A DNA stretch of 64,000 bases. Origin: Deltaproteobacteria bacterium. Lineage in GTDB: Bacteria; Desulfobacterota; Syntrophobacteria; Syntrophobacterales; Thermodesulforhabdaceae. Within the stretch, counting starts at the first letter, position 1. Each line of letters opens with the position of its first letter. The notes under the pieces were generated by a model. That model was not told the origin of the DNA. It searched no databases and saw only the letters and a list, made by a program, of their open reading frames with translations. A program made the position numbers and the translations under genes. The DNA lies in the NCBI GenBank assembly GCA_019309115.1, contig JAFDGW010000002.1, positions 1 to 64,000 of the forward strand, in the 5' to 3' direction. This document shows, in pieces, positions 46,894-55,003 of this stretch.

Positions 46894-47050
46894 ACTACTC
46901 CGCCCTAACGGACGGAGCTTCTAAGGGAGTTTGATAGGTCACTCCTACCCTTATCCCCTCCGGGCGGGTTCACACCACCCCCTACTCCTATCCCCGCAAA
47001 AAGCAGGGACTCGGAGATACCTTTACCCAGCTTGTAGATTCTTATCCTGA
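46891..47050 (-). ncRNA. Predicted omega RNA (guide RNA) region of the TnpB element
   Basis: In TnpB systems the guide RNA scaffold overlaps the 3' end of tnpB and runs to the right end, with the flanking host sequence as guide. Here the last 50 codons of tnpB are Gly/Ser-rich with no family likeness and lie over GC-rich inverted segments (for example CCGCCCGGAGGGG and the RE hairpin). The guide would start CTTCATAAATCC, antisense to the end of dctM. This is by analogy only. Confidence 0.5.
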
Positions 47051-48314
47051 CCACTTTTTTGAGTCCCGTTACAAGGTCAAACCACTTCCTCTTGAATTTC
47101 CTTAAGATATTCCCTGCTCCATTAACGTCTGCATTGATGTATCCCTTAATCGGTGAGTAGAACAACCCTCTCTTTTTCCTCCTTCCGTTACCTTTGCTCG
47201 CCTTTGTTACTCCTGCTCCTTCATCGCACGAGTCGGTAACGGAAGTGTAGCTCTCATCTATTAGCTTAACTTCTATCCCTACTTCTTTGAGTTTGTAGGT
47301 CAGGTATTCTGTTACTTTTCCGTGTGGCAGCAGTTTGAACATCTGATTTACAAGGTCCGGTAGGCTGGTCTCTCTGTTTTTTGACTCTTGAACTTTTCCT
47401 ATTGCTACCGTTCTTACTCCGTTCCTAAGTGCAAGCTTTCTTATCAGGTTGCTCACCTTGTGAGCATAGTCTCTCAATAGGTTCTTGATGCTTTTCCAAA
47501 GTTTGTGGAGTCTCTTTTCCACTTGAATAGTCGGCAGTCCTTTATTTTTGAGGTTGTCAAGCCTTCTTTGCAGGTTAGCTATCTTTTTGAGCTTCTTCCT
47601 GAGTAGTGTCTTTAGCCCCCTTCCATCTATGATGTAGGAGACTGGATTTCCCTCTACTACACAAGTTGCAAAGTTTGTGATTCCGTAGTCTATCGCCAAT
47701 ATTTTGTTCCCTATGGGTTTAACTTCAGGAACTTCCTTTTCATACACTACTACCATTTTAAAGCTTATATGCCCATAGGATTTATACGGAACTATCTGAA
47801 TGTTGAGAGGTTTAAGCTTTTTCAGGTCTTTGTATCCTGTTTCTATCCACAGGTACTCAGGTGAAAATCCAAACTTTTTGAGCAGGTACCCCTTTAAGCT
47901 CTTTGAAATGGATAGCCTTATCCTGCTTCCTTCTATTTTGAACCCCGTTTTATCCCAAGTTACTACTCTGTGGGGTGTTTTGGGATTTACGTAACCCGGT
48001 GGTCTAACAGTCTCTATCCCTTTCTTCTTGAACCTTTCAGGATTTTCTAGGAATTTAAAAAAGTTACTCCACCCTCTTGACAGTTCGTCAAGGACTATTT
48101 GAGCTGAACGCGACTGTAAGGAACGAAGATGAAGAGATGTATCTTTGAGTTTGTTATACAGGTCTCTATAGTCAGGTTTTGCTAATCTGTTCTTTACGAG
48201 GTAGTTTGCTTGATTCCAGAGCTTTCCAGCGTGGTAGGTGAGGTGTCCAAGTATTATCCGCTGTTCTTCTGTCAAGTTGTTTAATTCCAAGACTATTGCT
48301 CTTTTTGTTTTCAT
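46905..48314 (-). CDS. tnpB: TnpB RNA-guided nuclease with relocated RuvC-II glutamate
   Basis: 469 residues, full length. RuvC-I ILAIDYGITNFAT with Asp209; where canonical TnpB has the RuvC-II Glu (VVxEDL) this reads VAIGKVQE with Gly306; a Glu354 in KLIDESYTSVTDSC is at the place described as the alternative catalytic Glu in Fanzor and some TnpB proteins; RuvC-III Asp396 in INADVNGAGNI. The usual CxxC...CxxC zinc knuckle is reduced to one Cys (DSCDEG). N-terminal MKTKRAIVLELNNLTEEQ and the helical WED/REC part look intact. It could cut DNA using an RNA guide and protect the IS from loss. Confidence 0.9.
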   Translation of the reverse strand: MKTKRAIVLELNNLTEEQRIILGHLTYHAGKLWNQANYLVKNRLAKPDYRDLYNKLKDTSLHLRSLQSRSAQIVLDELSRGWSNFFKFLENPERFKKKGIETVRPPGYVNPKTPHRVVTWDKTGFKIEGSRIRLSISKSLKGYLLKKFGFSPEYLWIETGYKDLKKLKPLNIQIVPYKSYGHISFKMVVVYEKEVPEVKPIGNKILAIDYGITNFATCVVEGNPVSYIIDGRGLKTLLRKKLKKIANLQRRLDNLKNKGLPTIQVEKRLHKLWKSIKNLLRDYAHKVSNLIRKLALRNGVRTVAIGKVQESKNRETSLPDLVNQMFKLLPHGKVTEYLTYKLKEVGIEVKLIDESYTSVTDSCDEGAGVTKASKGNGRRKKRGLFYSPIKGYINADVNGAGNILRKFKRKWFDLVTGLKKVVRIRIYKLGKGISESLLFAGIGVGGGVNPPGGDKGRSDLSNSLRSSVR

Positions 48315-48354
48315 CTCTGCGGTTGTAATTTACATTCACGGTTGTTTAGTTTCA

Positions 48355-48415
48355 AGGTGCTAACGCACCTGCGGGCTTTCATCCCATCTCTTACGAAAGG
48401 GGTCTTCCCGCCCGC
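48355..48415 (-). repeat. Left-end hairpins of the TnpB element
   Basis: AGGTGC (48355-48360) and GCACCT (48365-48370) form a perfect 6-bp stem with loop TAAC; GCGGGC (48371-48376) pairs with GCCCGC (48410-48415) around a second small stem. In the left copy the first stem has a mismatch while the inner CCCTT/AAGGG stem is perfect; in this copy the reverse holds. Such single-strand hairpins are the TnpA recognition form in this family. Confidence 0.7.
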
Positions 48416-48430
48416 AAAAGATAAAAAGCA

Positions 48431-49948
48431 TTAAAAATAGGAAAGAATTGCCTGTACGAGCCCATTGATCGTATATTCCTTAGCTACAATGTGGACATTT
48501 ATTCCAAAATTCCTGGCAGTTTCCGCCGTGACAGGCCCTATACAGGCAACGATCGTTTTATTCAGCAAATCTGCTGGCCTGTCCGTTTTCATGATGTGGC
48601 AAAAATTTCTAACCGTCGACGAAGATGTAAAGGTTATACAATGAACACCTTCTTTCAGAAGCTCGGTCATTATATTGCGATCTTCCTCACTGACCCGAGC
48701 AGGCACCGTGGCATAAACGGGCGCAACCGTCACATTCGCCCCCATTTTTCTAAGAGACTCCGGCAGGATATCTCTTGCTTTCAGTGCTCTTGGAATAAGT
48801 ACATTTTTCCCATACACCATTTCTTTGCTGAAAGACGCTGCTAGATCTTCAGCCCTATAACTTTGCGGTACTACATCGACCCGAATTCCTCGATTTTCTA
48901 TTGCTGTAGCTGTCGCAGGGCCTATCGCTCCAATTCTGCATCCCATCAAAACCCGAAGATCTTTGCCAAGATCCCATAACCTTTTAAAAAACTGTTGCAC
49001 GCCGTTAACGCTGGTAAAAATAACCCATGAATAATTCGATATGTCCTGTATGGCCTGATCGCATGCGTCCCACGACGGTGGAGGCACAATCTCAATAGAC
49101 GGAAATTCGATACAATTGGCACCCAGTTCTTCAAGTTTTTGCTTCAGGTGGCTCGCCTGAGCCCGTGCTCTGGTAATCACAATTCTCTTCCCAAAAAGCG
49201 GCTTGGTTTCAAACCAGTTTAGCGCGGGTCTCAGCGACACCACGTTTCCTACCACTATGACGGCAGGAGGCTTGACATTTTCTCTTTCCGCCAGAGAAGC
49301 TATCGAATCCAGTGTGCCCGTTACGGTTCGCTGACGTAGCGTGGTACCCCATTCGATAACAGCAACGGGAGTATCGCTAGGCATGCCATGTGCCATAAGA
49401 CAATCACTTATGTAATGAAGGTTTTTGACACCCATGAGGAATACCAGGGTACCCCCAAGTTTTGCTAAGGCTTCCCAGTTTATCTTCGAACGCTCGTCAT
49501 CTTCTCGTTCGTGCCCTGTAATAAAAGCTATAGAAGCGGTAAAATCGCGGTGAGAAAGTGGAATACCCGCATAGGCAGGCACAGCTATGGCTGAAGTCAC
49601 CCCAGGCACAACTTCGAAAGGAATACCAGCTTTTCTCAGGGCCTGCGCTTCTTCACCTCCTCTTCCAAAGATGAATGGATCACCACCTTTCAGACGAACC
49701 ACCACCAAGTTTCTTGCTTTTTCGATCAAAAGACGATTAATCTCTTCCTGGCTTTTCGTATGATGCCCCCCCTTCTTGCCAACGTAAATCTTCTCAGCGT
49801 TTTCCCTAGTTTGTTCAAGTAAGGCTTCATTTGCCAGATAATCGTAGATTATGACATCCGCTTGTTTGAGAATCTCACGTCCTTTCAACGTAAAAAGCCC
49901 TGGATCCCCTGGACCCGCTCCAACCAGATAAACCTTCCCACCTGCCAT
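48431..49948 (-). CDS. cobA-hemD: Fused uroporphyrinogen-III methyltransferase / uroporphyrinogen-III synthase
   Basis: The first 250 residues are SUMT ([48 protein letters not shown]), which makes precorrin-2 for sirohaem, cobalamin and, in these organisms, haem by the alternative route. The last 250 residues are HemD ([57 protein letters not shown]). The fusion is common in Desulfobacterota and clostridia. It starts 8 bases after hemC. The stop is only a few bases from the IS left end, so the insertion just misses the gene. Confidence 0.94.
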   Translation of the reverse strand: MAGGKVYLVGAGPGDPGLFTLKGREILKQADVIIYDYLANEALLEQTRENAEKIYVGKKGGHHTKSQEEINRLLIEKARNLVVVRLKGGDPFIFGRGGEEAQALRKAGIPFEVVPGVTSAIAVPAYAGIPLSHRDFTASIAFITGHEREDDERSKINWEALAKLGGTLVFLMGVKNLHYISDCLMAHGMPSDTPVAVIEWGTTLRQRTVTGTLDSIASLAERENVKPPAVIVVGNVVSLRPALNWFETKPLFGKRIVITRARAQASHLKQKLEELGANCIEFPSIEIVPPPSWDACDQAIQDISNYSWVIFTSVNGVQQFFKRLWDLGKDLRVLMGCRIGAIGPATATAIENRGIRVDVVPQSYRAEDLAASFSKEMVYGKNVLIPRALKARDILPESLRKMGANVTVAPVYATVPARVSEEDRNIMTELLKEGVHCITFTSSSTVRNFCHIMKTDRPADLLNKTIVACIGPVTAETARNFGINVHIVAKEYTINGLVQAILSYF

Positions 49949-49955
49949 AATCTTT

Positions 49956-50885
49956 TTACCCGGAAGAATAAATTTCCTCTAGGATCTCCCTACCGCCAGC
50001 GTTCAACAGCTTGCGGGCAAGCTCTCTACCAAGCTTTTCAACATCACTCGCCGGCCCGGCCATTTCGTCTCTTATCAACACTTGACCATCTACGGATGCA
50101 ATCATCCCAAATATTCGTGCATGACCGTCCTTAACCACGCAGTGCCCGCCTATCGGAACCTGACATCCACCTTCCAGTTCGGCCAAAAAACTTCTTTCGG
50201 CTTCCACCTCAGCGGCCGACGTCTCGTTGTGAATGGGAGCAAGGAGTTCTCTCATTCGTTCATCGTCTTCTCTTATCTCTATCCCCAGAGCACCCTGAGC
50301 TACAGCCGGCAGGAAGTATTCAGGTTCCAGAAACTCTGTAATAACATCATTCCATCCCATGCGAATCAGACCTGCAGCAGCAAGTATTACGGCATCGTAC
50401 ATCCCATCTCGCAGTTTTTTAAGGCGTGTGTCCAGATTCCCTCGTAAGGTCTTTACCTTTAGGTCTGGTCTAATATGTAAAATCTGAGCGGTCCTCCTCA
50501 AACTACTGGTGCCCACCACTCCGCCCAAGGGAAGATCGGAAATCCTCTTCCAGTCAACCGCTACCATAACATCTCTTGGATCTTCCCGCTTGGGCACCGC
50601 GCCAATTACCAAACCATCCGGAAGTTGGGATGGAACATCTTTCATACTGTGTACCGCAAGATCAATTTCTCCCCGAAGCAGTGCATCCTCTATTTCCTTA
50701 ACAAAAAGCCCCTTACCCCCTATCTTGGCAAGGGGCACATCGGTAATCTTATCACCTGTTGTCTTGATTATTCTGATTTCTACTTCAACGTCAGGCCATT
50801 GTTGCTCAATCAACTCTTTAACGAAGTTGCTTTGCTTTAAGGCCAGAACACTTCCCCGACTTCCCAGCAGCACGTGCTTTTTCAC
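49956..50885 (-). CDS. hemC: Hydroxymethylbilane synthase
   Basis: Porphobilinogen deaminase. LGSRGSVLALKQSNFV, FVKEIEDALLRGEIDLAVHSMKDVP, GTSSLRRTAQIL, and the dipyrromethane cofactor Cys in LEGGCQVPIGGH near residue 240. 309 residues, complete. It feeds the adjacent HemD part of the fused gene; hemB is not in the window. Confidence 0.95.
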   Translation of the reverse strand: MKKHVLLGSRGSVLALKQSNFVKELIEQQWPDVEVEIRIIKTTGDKITDVPLAKIGGKGLFVKEIEDALLRGEIDLAVHSMKDVPSQLPDGLVIGAVPKREDPRDVMVAVDWKRISDLPLGGVVGTSSLRRTAQILHIRPDLKVKTLRGNLDTRLKKLRDGMYDAVILAAAGLIRMGWNDVITEFLEPEYFLPAVAQGALGIEIREDDERMRELLAPIHNETSAAEVEAERSFLAELEGGCQVPIGGHCVVKDGHARIFGMIASVDGQVLIRDEMAGPASDVEKLGRELARKLLNAGGREILEEIYSSG

Positions 50886-50902
50886 TCTTTAAAATTCCTC
50901 CA

Positions 50903-51136
50903 TTACTTGCACGAGGCACAGGAAGTGGCCGTACAACCGCTGCAACCGGACGATGAAGAACCTACGCGGCTGCTCGCCGCACCTTTATCTCCCCCGCTTT
51001 TAAAACCGAAAACGGACATCCGCCTGGTCACTTCATTTGACCCACAAGCAGGGCAGTTTATCGATTCACTATTGCTGAACACTAGCCTTTCAAACTGCCT
51101 ATGACAACTGTTGCATTCATACTCGTAAATTGGCAC
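50903..51136 (-). CDS. FmdB-family zinc-ribbon protein
   Basis: 77 residues. N-terminal MPIYEYECNSCHRQFERL and NCPACGS give the CxxC...CxxC zinc ribbon of the FmdB/putative regulatory family. The tail is low-complexity Ser/Gly with CSGCTATSCASC, a second Cys cluster. The family was named from a formamidase regulator; its function in general is unknown. It lies between hemC (17 bases) and the cyclophilin-like gene. Confidence 0.82.
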   Translation of the reverse strand: MPIYEYECNSCHRQFERLVFSNSESINCPACGSNEVTRRMSVFGFKSGGDKGAASSRVGSSSSGCSGCTATSCASCK

Positions 51137-51194
51137 GGTTTTCTACCTCCTAAAAATAATTTTTCACTACGAGGCACATCCATCCCGCCAGAAA

Positions 51195-51578
51195 CTAATC
51201 CTTTTTTTCAATCCGGACAACCTCTCCGTCACGCACCTCTTTTAAAATCTCAACATCCTCTTCAACCTGCCCGACAATGTTCACAGCACTGGCAGGCCTG
51301 ATCTCACCAGGACCACTCACCGGAGTCGGCCCAAAAAATATGCAAAAGGCCTTTCCGGTAGGCCAGTAACCTATATCGCCTTTTGAAACAACCTCTTTTG
51401 CTGTTTCATCCAGAGGCATATCCACCGGTATAGGAAAGTAAATCTCATCACCCCAAGTTTGAACCACCCCTTCGATGGGAATAGCACCTTCTATGGCCTT
51501 TGCAGTGGGCGAATCGTTCAATCGAGCCGTCAGAACCGCCTGCCCCGCCCTGATTTCTATTCTGCAGCCCATGGACAC
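51195..51578 (-). CDS. Cyclophilin-like fold protein
   Basis: 127 residues with the pattern of the TM1367/cyclophilin_like family: CRIEIRAGQAVLTARLNDSPTAKAI, VQTWGDEIYFPIPVDM, GDIGYWPTGKAFCIFFGPTP, and NIVGQVEEDVEIL. This group has a cyclophilin beta-barrel but lacks proven prolyl isomerase activity. It is 14 bases from the next gene and in the same operon. Confidence 0.78.
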   Translation of the reverse strand: MSMGCRIEIRAGQAVLTARLNDSPTAKAIEGAIPIEGVVQTWGDEIYFPIPVDMPLDETAKEVVSKGDIGYWPTGKAFCIFFGPTPVSGPGEIRPASAVNIVGQVEEDVEILKEVRDGEVVRIEKKD

Positions 51579-51592
51579 AAAACCTCCTGGCT

Positions 51593-52564
51593 TTACTCGA
51601 CAGAATCGCCATTATGTTTAACCATTTCCTCCATCACCGCGCATAAAAACAGTGGAAACATTATTTCATGATGTCCGACCAAATTGTACCCTTTACCCTT
51701 CGGGGCTACTGGCCTTTCAACAACGTTTTTCAAAGGCCTGTAATGAACCTGAAAGTCGAAATTAACAGTAGCGAAATCTTCAAGAGTGTAACCCAAGTTG
51801 CGAACCAAACTCACGGCTTTCAAAAATACTTCGGGCATTACAACCGCCGATCCAAGGTTTATGTAAATCCCTTGATCCAGCGTGCTGACCACGTGGGAAA
51901 AGATTCGAAAATCCGTGTGAGAAAGAGCCCCCATAGCAGCTCCATCCATCTTCGGGTGCATGTGAACAATGTCAGTGCCAATTGCCACGTGCACCGTAGC
52001 CGGAATATCCAGCTCGTAAGCCGTAGCGAAGATACTGTAACGACGATAAGGCAGATCATAATCGAATACAAATCTGCCCACATTCCAGCCTAGCCCCTTT
52101 TCGGGAAAACGCTTTAATCCATCTGCAATAGCTCCGTGAATAAATTCAGCCGTCTCCCGCACAGCTCCGAAAGAACCATTGCGAACATGCTCGGCCACAT
52201 TTTCAGAAGTACCCCCGCACAGAGCTACTTCAACATCGTGAATCAACCCCGCGCCATTAGTCGCAAAACCTGTAAAAACGCCATTTCTTAGGGCCTGAAT
52301 CAGGATGGGACTTAATCCCACCTTTATCGGATGCGCCCCCATTCCGAGCAGAACTGTTCTGTCATGCGTAATCGCATCAACCGTATGTTTTATGACCTCC
52401 CTCAGATCGTCAGCCGCAAAGCTTTCCGGCAAAATATTGATAAACTCTGAAATTTTAATATTCCGACTCCACAACTTAGAAAACTGTTCAACTCGAGCTT
52501 TATTTATCCTGTCGTAAATGGAATAGGTCTTAAAGTTTTCAAGGTTCAGTGGTGTCCATTCCAT
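51593..52564 (-). CDS. Deoxyhypusine-synthase-like protein, unknown function
   Basis: About 323 residues. VLLGMGAHPIKVGLSPILIQ, FATNGAGLIHDVEVALCGGTSE and HVAIGTDIVHMHPKMDG give an NAD-binding fold resembling deoxyhypusine synthase, a family found in bacteria where eIF5A is absent. I cannot name the reaction. The open frame starts at 52603, but ATG at 52564 fits better and reduces overlap with gmhA to 26 bp. Close to gmhA, so a sugar-phosphate or polyamine link is possible but unproven. Confidence 0.6.
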   Translation of the reverse strand: MEWTPLNLENFKTYSIYDRINKARVEQFSKLWSRNIKISEFINILPESFAADDLREVIKHTVDAITHDRTVLLGMGAHPIKVGLSPILIQALRNGVFTGFATNGAGLIHDVEVALCGGTSENVAEHVRNGSFGAVRETAEFIHGAIADGLKRFPEKGLGWNVGRFVFDYDLPYRRYSIFATAYELDIPATVHVAIGTDIVHMHPKMDGAAMGALSHTDFRIFSHVVSTLDQGIYINLGSAVVMPEVFLKAVSLVRNLGYTLEDFATVNFDFQVHYRPLKNVVERPVAPKGKGYNLVGHHEIMFPLFLCAVMEEMVKHNGDSVE

Positions 52565-53159
52565 GGGTTCTGTCCATAAAGAGTTTGCGTTCAATGAGTC
52601 CACAAATAATATGAATTAGCAAAATATGACATTCTTGAATCCTAGGCGTCGAATCACTAGGAACGTGAATAATTCTGTCACAATAAACGTCCATTTCGGT
52701 AGTATCTTTACCGGACAATCCGAAGGTATGGAGTCCATGTTCTCGTGCCCACCGTAAGGCTTTCACTACATTGGGCGACTTTCCGCTGGTGCTAATGCCG
52801 AAAGCCACATCACCCTGCTCGGCCAGAGCACTAAGCTGCCTTACAAAGACCATGTCAAAGTTATCATCGTTGGAAATGGACGTGAGAATGGAGGTGTCCG
52901 TCGTGAGTGCAATCGCTGGCAAAGGCGGTCTTTTCAGTTCAAAGCGATTAACCAGTTCAGCCGCAAAATGCTGGGCATCGGCTGCACTGCCTCCATTGCC
53001 GAATACAAAGAGCCTGTGATGCCCTCGAAAGGCAGCAGCAATTACTTCAACCATATCCTCGATCCAGCTGGTAGTCTGATCTTTAAGTAAACCGACGAGG
53101 CGCAGTAAATCATCGAAGGAATTACTTATGTATTGTCTGCCTCTATTATCCAAACCCAT
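52539..53159 (-). CDS. gmhA: SIS-domain protein, phosphoheptose isomerase type
   Basis: GmhA turns sedoheptulose 7-phosphate into D-glycero-heptose 7-phosphate for LPS core. FVFGNGGSAADAQHFAAELVNRF, ALTTDTSILTSISNDD, GISTSGKSPNVVKAL, and PRIQECHILLIHIICGLIE match GmhA well; DiaA is the close alternative. 206 residues. Overlaps the next gene and starts eight bases after the aminotransferase gene. LPS heptose genes other than this are not here. Confidence 0.85.
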   Translation of the reverse strand: MGLDNRGRQYISNSFDDLLRLVGLLKDQTTSWIEDMVEVIAAAFRGHHRLFVFGNGGSAADAQHFAAELVNRFELKRPPLPAIALTTDTSILTSISNDDNFDMVFVRQLSALAEQGDVAFGISTSGKSPNVVKALRWAREHGLHTFGLSGKDTTEMDVYCDRIIHVPSDSTPRIQECHILLIHIICGLIERKLFMDRTHGMDTTEP

Positions 53160-53167
53160 AGCAGTTA

Positions 53168-54148
53168 TTAGTCATAAATCTTGAGCGTAACTTCTGAATC
53201 AGTGCTCATATCCTCTCGCAACAATTTTAAAAATTTCTTGTAAAAAGGACCCGGTTGCCCGTTCCCTATTTTCTTATTATTGAACATGACAACAGGCAGA
53301 ACATCGAAGGTGGTACCAAACATCATAACTTCCTGTGCTCTATATGCTTCTTCCAATGGTATATCCGCTTCTCCTATGTGAGACAGCACTTTTGCTTTTA
53401 TGAGCTCACCAGCCAGCTCCATCATGCGAGATATGGTTATCCCCCTGAGCACCTTATTAAACCTGGGCACTAGAAATGCGTAATCGGTCGTTATGATCCC
53501 TATATTTTCTGTCGGACCCTCTCCGATATTCCCACGTTCATCAACTGATATCGTGAATTCTACCCCTTCCTCCTCAGCTTCTTTGCTCATAAGAACATTT
53601 GGCAGATAATTACAGCTTTTAACAGACGCAAAAAATGGCGGTTTCATAGGAATGCGACTGGTTTTGACCTTTACACCCTTGGCATAGTGTTCTTTTGGGT
53701 GCTGAGGAATTGTGGTAACAACAATGTAAACCTGACTGCCTATTGACTCAGATGGACGTGCAGAAAATCCACCTGGGCCTCGAGACACAAACAGCCTAAT
53801 AAGACAATCTTTTTCTCCGGCGGAAAGTACTGTTTGCTTAACCACTTCCAGGAGTTCTTGTCGAGACATGGGAATTTTCAGCTCTGCTACCGCAGCAGAT
53901 CTTTCCAGGCGATCAAGGTGCTGATTCACCAAATACAACCTCCCACCAACACATTTGAAAACTTCGAACACACCATCTCCTCGGTGTACCATGTGATCGT
54001 CGATGGGCATGAGCATAAAAGATGGATCTCGTACAATCCCACCAAACCAGCTGGAGTACATTGCAAGATATTTGCTGTGGTAATTGTACGATTGTTCACA
54101 CAGTCTTCGATATATTTCTTCAGGCGAGAGAATTAATGGTCGATCCAT
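53168..54148 (-). CDS. Class IV PLP aminotransferase (IlvE/PabC/D-aminotransferase type)
   Basis: 326 residues with fold type IV features: DDHMVHRGDGVFEVFKC, RLERSAA, the PLP Lys in FASVKSCNYLPNVL near residue 190, GNIGEGPTENIGI and PRFNKVLRGITIS. It may be branched-chain aminotransferase, 4-amino-4-deoxychorismate lyase or D-amino acid aminotransferase; sequence alone does not decide. First gene of the seven-gene run down to cobA-hemD. Minus-strand TGC-TAGCTA about 40 bases upstream may be its -10. Confidence 0.8.
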   Translation of the reverse strand: MDRPLILSPEEIYRRLCEQSYNYHSKYLAMYSSWFGGIVRDPSFMLMPIDDHMVHRGDGVFEVFKCVGGRLYLVNQHLDRLERSAAVAELKIPMSRQELLEVVKQTVLSAGEKDCLIRLFVSRGPGGFSARPSESIGSQVYIVVTTIPQHPKEHYAKGVKVKTSRIPMKPPFFASVKSCNYLPNVLMSKEAEEEGVEFTISVDERGNIGEGPTENIGIITTDYAFLVPRFNKVLRGITISRMMELAGELIKAKVLSHIGEADIPLEEAYRAQEVMMFGTTFDVLPVVMFNNKKIGNGQPGPFYKKFLKLLREDMSTDSEVTLKIYD

Positions 54149-54322
54149 AGAACACCCCTTCCGTATCGAATAAACTTAGGCGACTTTTCCCTTGTGAAAT
54201 AGCTAGCACACGATAAAAGTAATATGACTGTTTAGCAAGTCTAAAAAGCGCTCCCATTAAGGACGAACGTTACATGGGAAAGGATTTTGGATAACCTAAA
54301 CAATCCAAAATCAAAGGCGAAA

Positions 54323-55003
54323 ATGCCAAAGCTCAGCGGTTTTGTATTTGATTTTGATGGCACATTGGCGGTGTTGAATATAGACTTCGTCGGACTGAAA
54401 CGCACAGTCGTTGCAATGGCCAAGGCTTTCGATGTTTTCATAGAAGATAAAATTCTGGACCTACCACTACTTGAACTTATCAGCACCCTTGAGAACAGAA
54501 TACCATCTTCAAGAGATTTCAACATCTTCAAAATCAGCGCGCTCAGGTTGATAAAAGACGCCGAGATAAAGGCAGCAAAGAAAGGTAAACTTTTTCATTT
54601 TACAAAACCCCTTCTCAACAAACTAAAAAGGCTCGGCTTTTTTACGGCGATTATTACACGGAATTGTGATACAGCCGTAAGAATTGTTTTCCCGGATATC
54701 GAACACTATTGTCATGTCTTTCTTCCCAGGGAATCGGTGAAAAGGGTAAAGCCTCATCCGGAACACATCAATGCCGCCTTGACGAAATTTGGTAAGTCAA
54801 AAGATTCGTGTCTCATAATCGGAGACCACCCGCTGGACATAGTTGCAGGTTGTGAAGTAGGTATAATGACCGCGGGAGTTGGTAGCGGCAGGATCACCGA
54901 AGTCAAGTTAAAGGAAGCAGGGGCCGATTTTGTGGCACCTGACTGTCTTGAACTCTTTAGACGTTTGCAACGAGAAGGTTTAATAAACGGGTTTGATCTA
55001 TGA
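54323..55003 (+). CDS. HAD-superfamily hydrolase
   Basis: FVFDFDGTLAVLN (nucleophile DxD) at the N-terminus, FFTAIITRNCDTAVRI (motif II Thr/Ser), KRVKPHPEHIN (Lys) and IIGDHPLDIVAGCEVG (motif III). About 226 residues with a helical cap. Subgroup resembles phosphoglycolate phosphatase. ATG at 54323 preceded by AAGG is preferred over TTG at 54287. ATGA overlap with the next gene. Confidence 0.82.
   Translation: MPKLSGFVFDFDGTLAVLNIDFVGLKRTVVAMAKAFDVFIEDKILDLPLLELISTLENRIPSSRDFNIFKISALRLIKDAEIKAAKKGKLFHFTKPLLNKLKRLGFFTAIITRNCDTAVRIVFPDIEHYCHVFLPRESVKRVKPHPEHINAALTKFGKSKDSCLIIGDHPLDIVAGCEVGIMTAGVGSGRITEVKLKEAGADFVAPDCLELFRRLQREGLINGFDL

Larger units (their letters stand above)
46891..48428 (-). 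mobile_element. TnpB-only IS200/IS605-type (IS1341-like) element, full copy
   Basis: One gene (tnpB) between a right end with hairpin (46899-46918) finishing GTAGTTCA, the form typical of this family, and a left end with two nested hairpins next to ATAAAAAG. No tnpA is present, so movement would need TnpA from elsewhere. It lies between convergent dctM and cobA-hemD. The left end is about 95 percent identical to bases 1-187 and has the same orientation. Confidence 0.88.

Noticed and set aside
54185-54215. Rex site upstream of the class IV aminotransferase gene
   Set aside because: Only one half-site (TTGTGAA) is present; the other half does not match at the required spacing.
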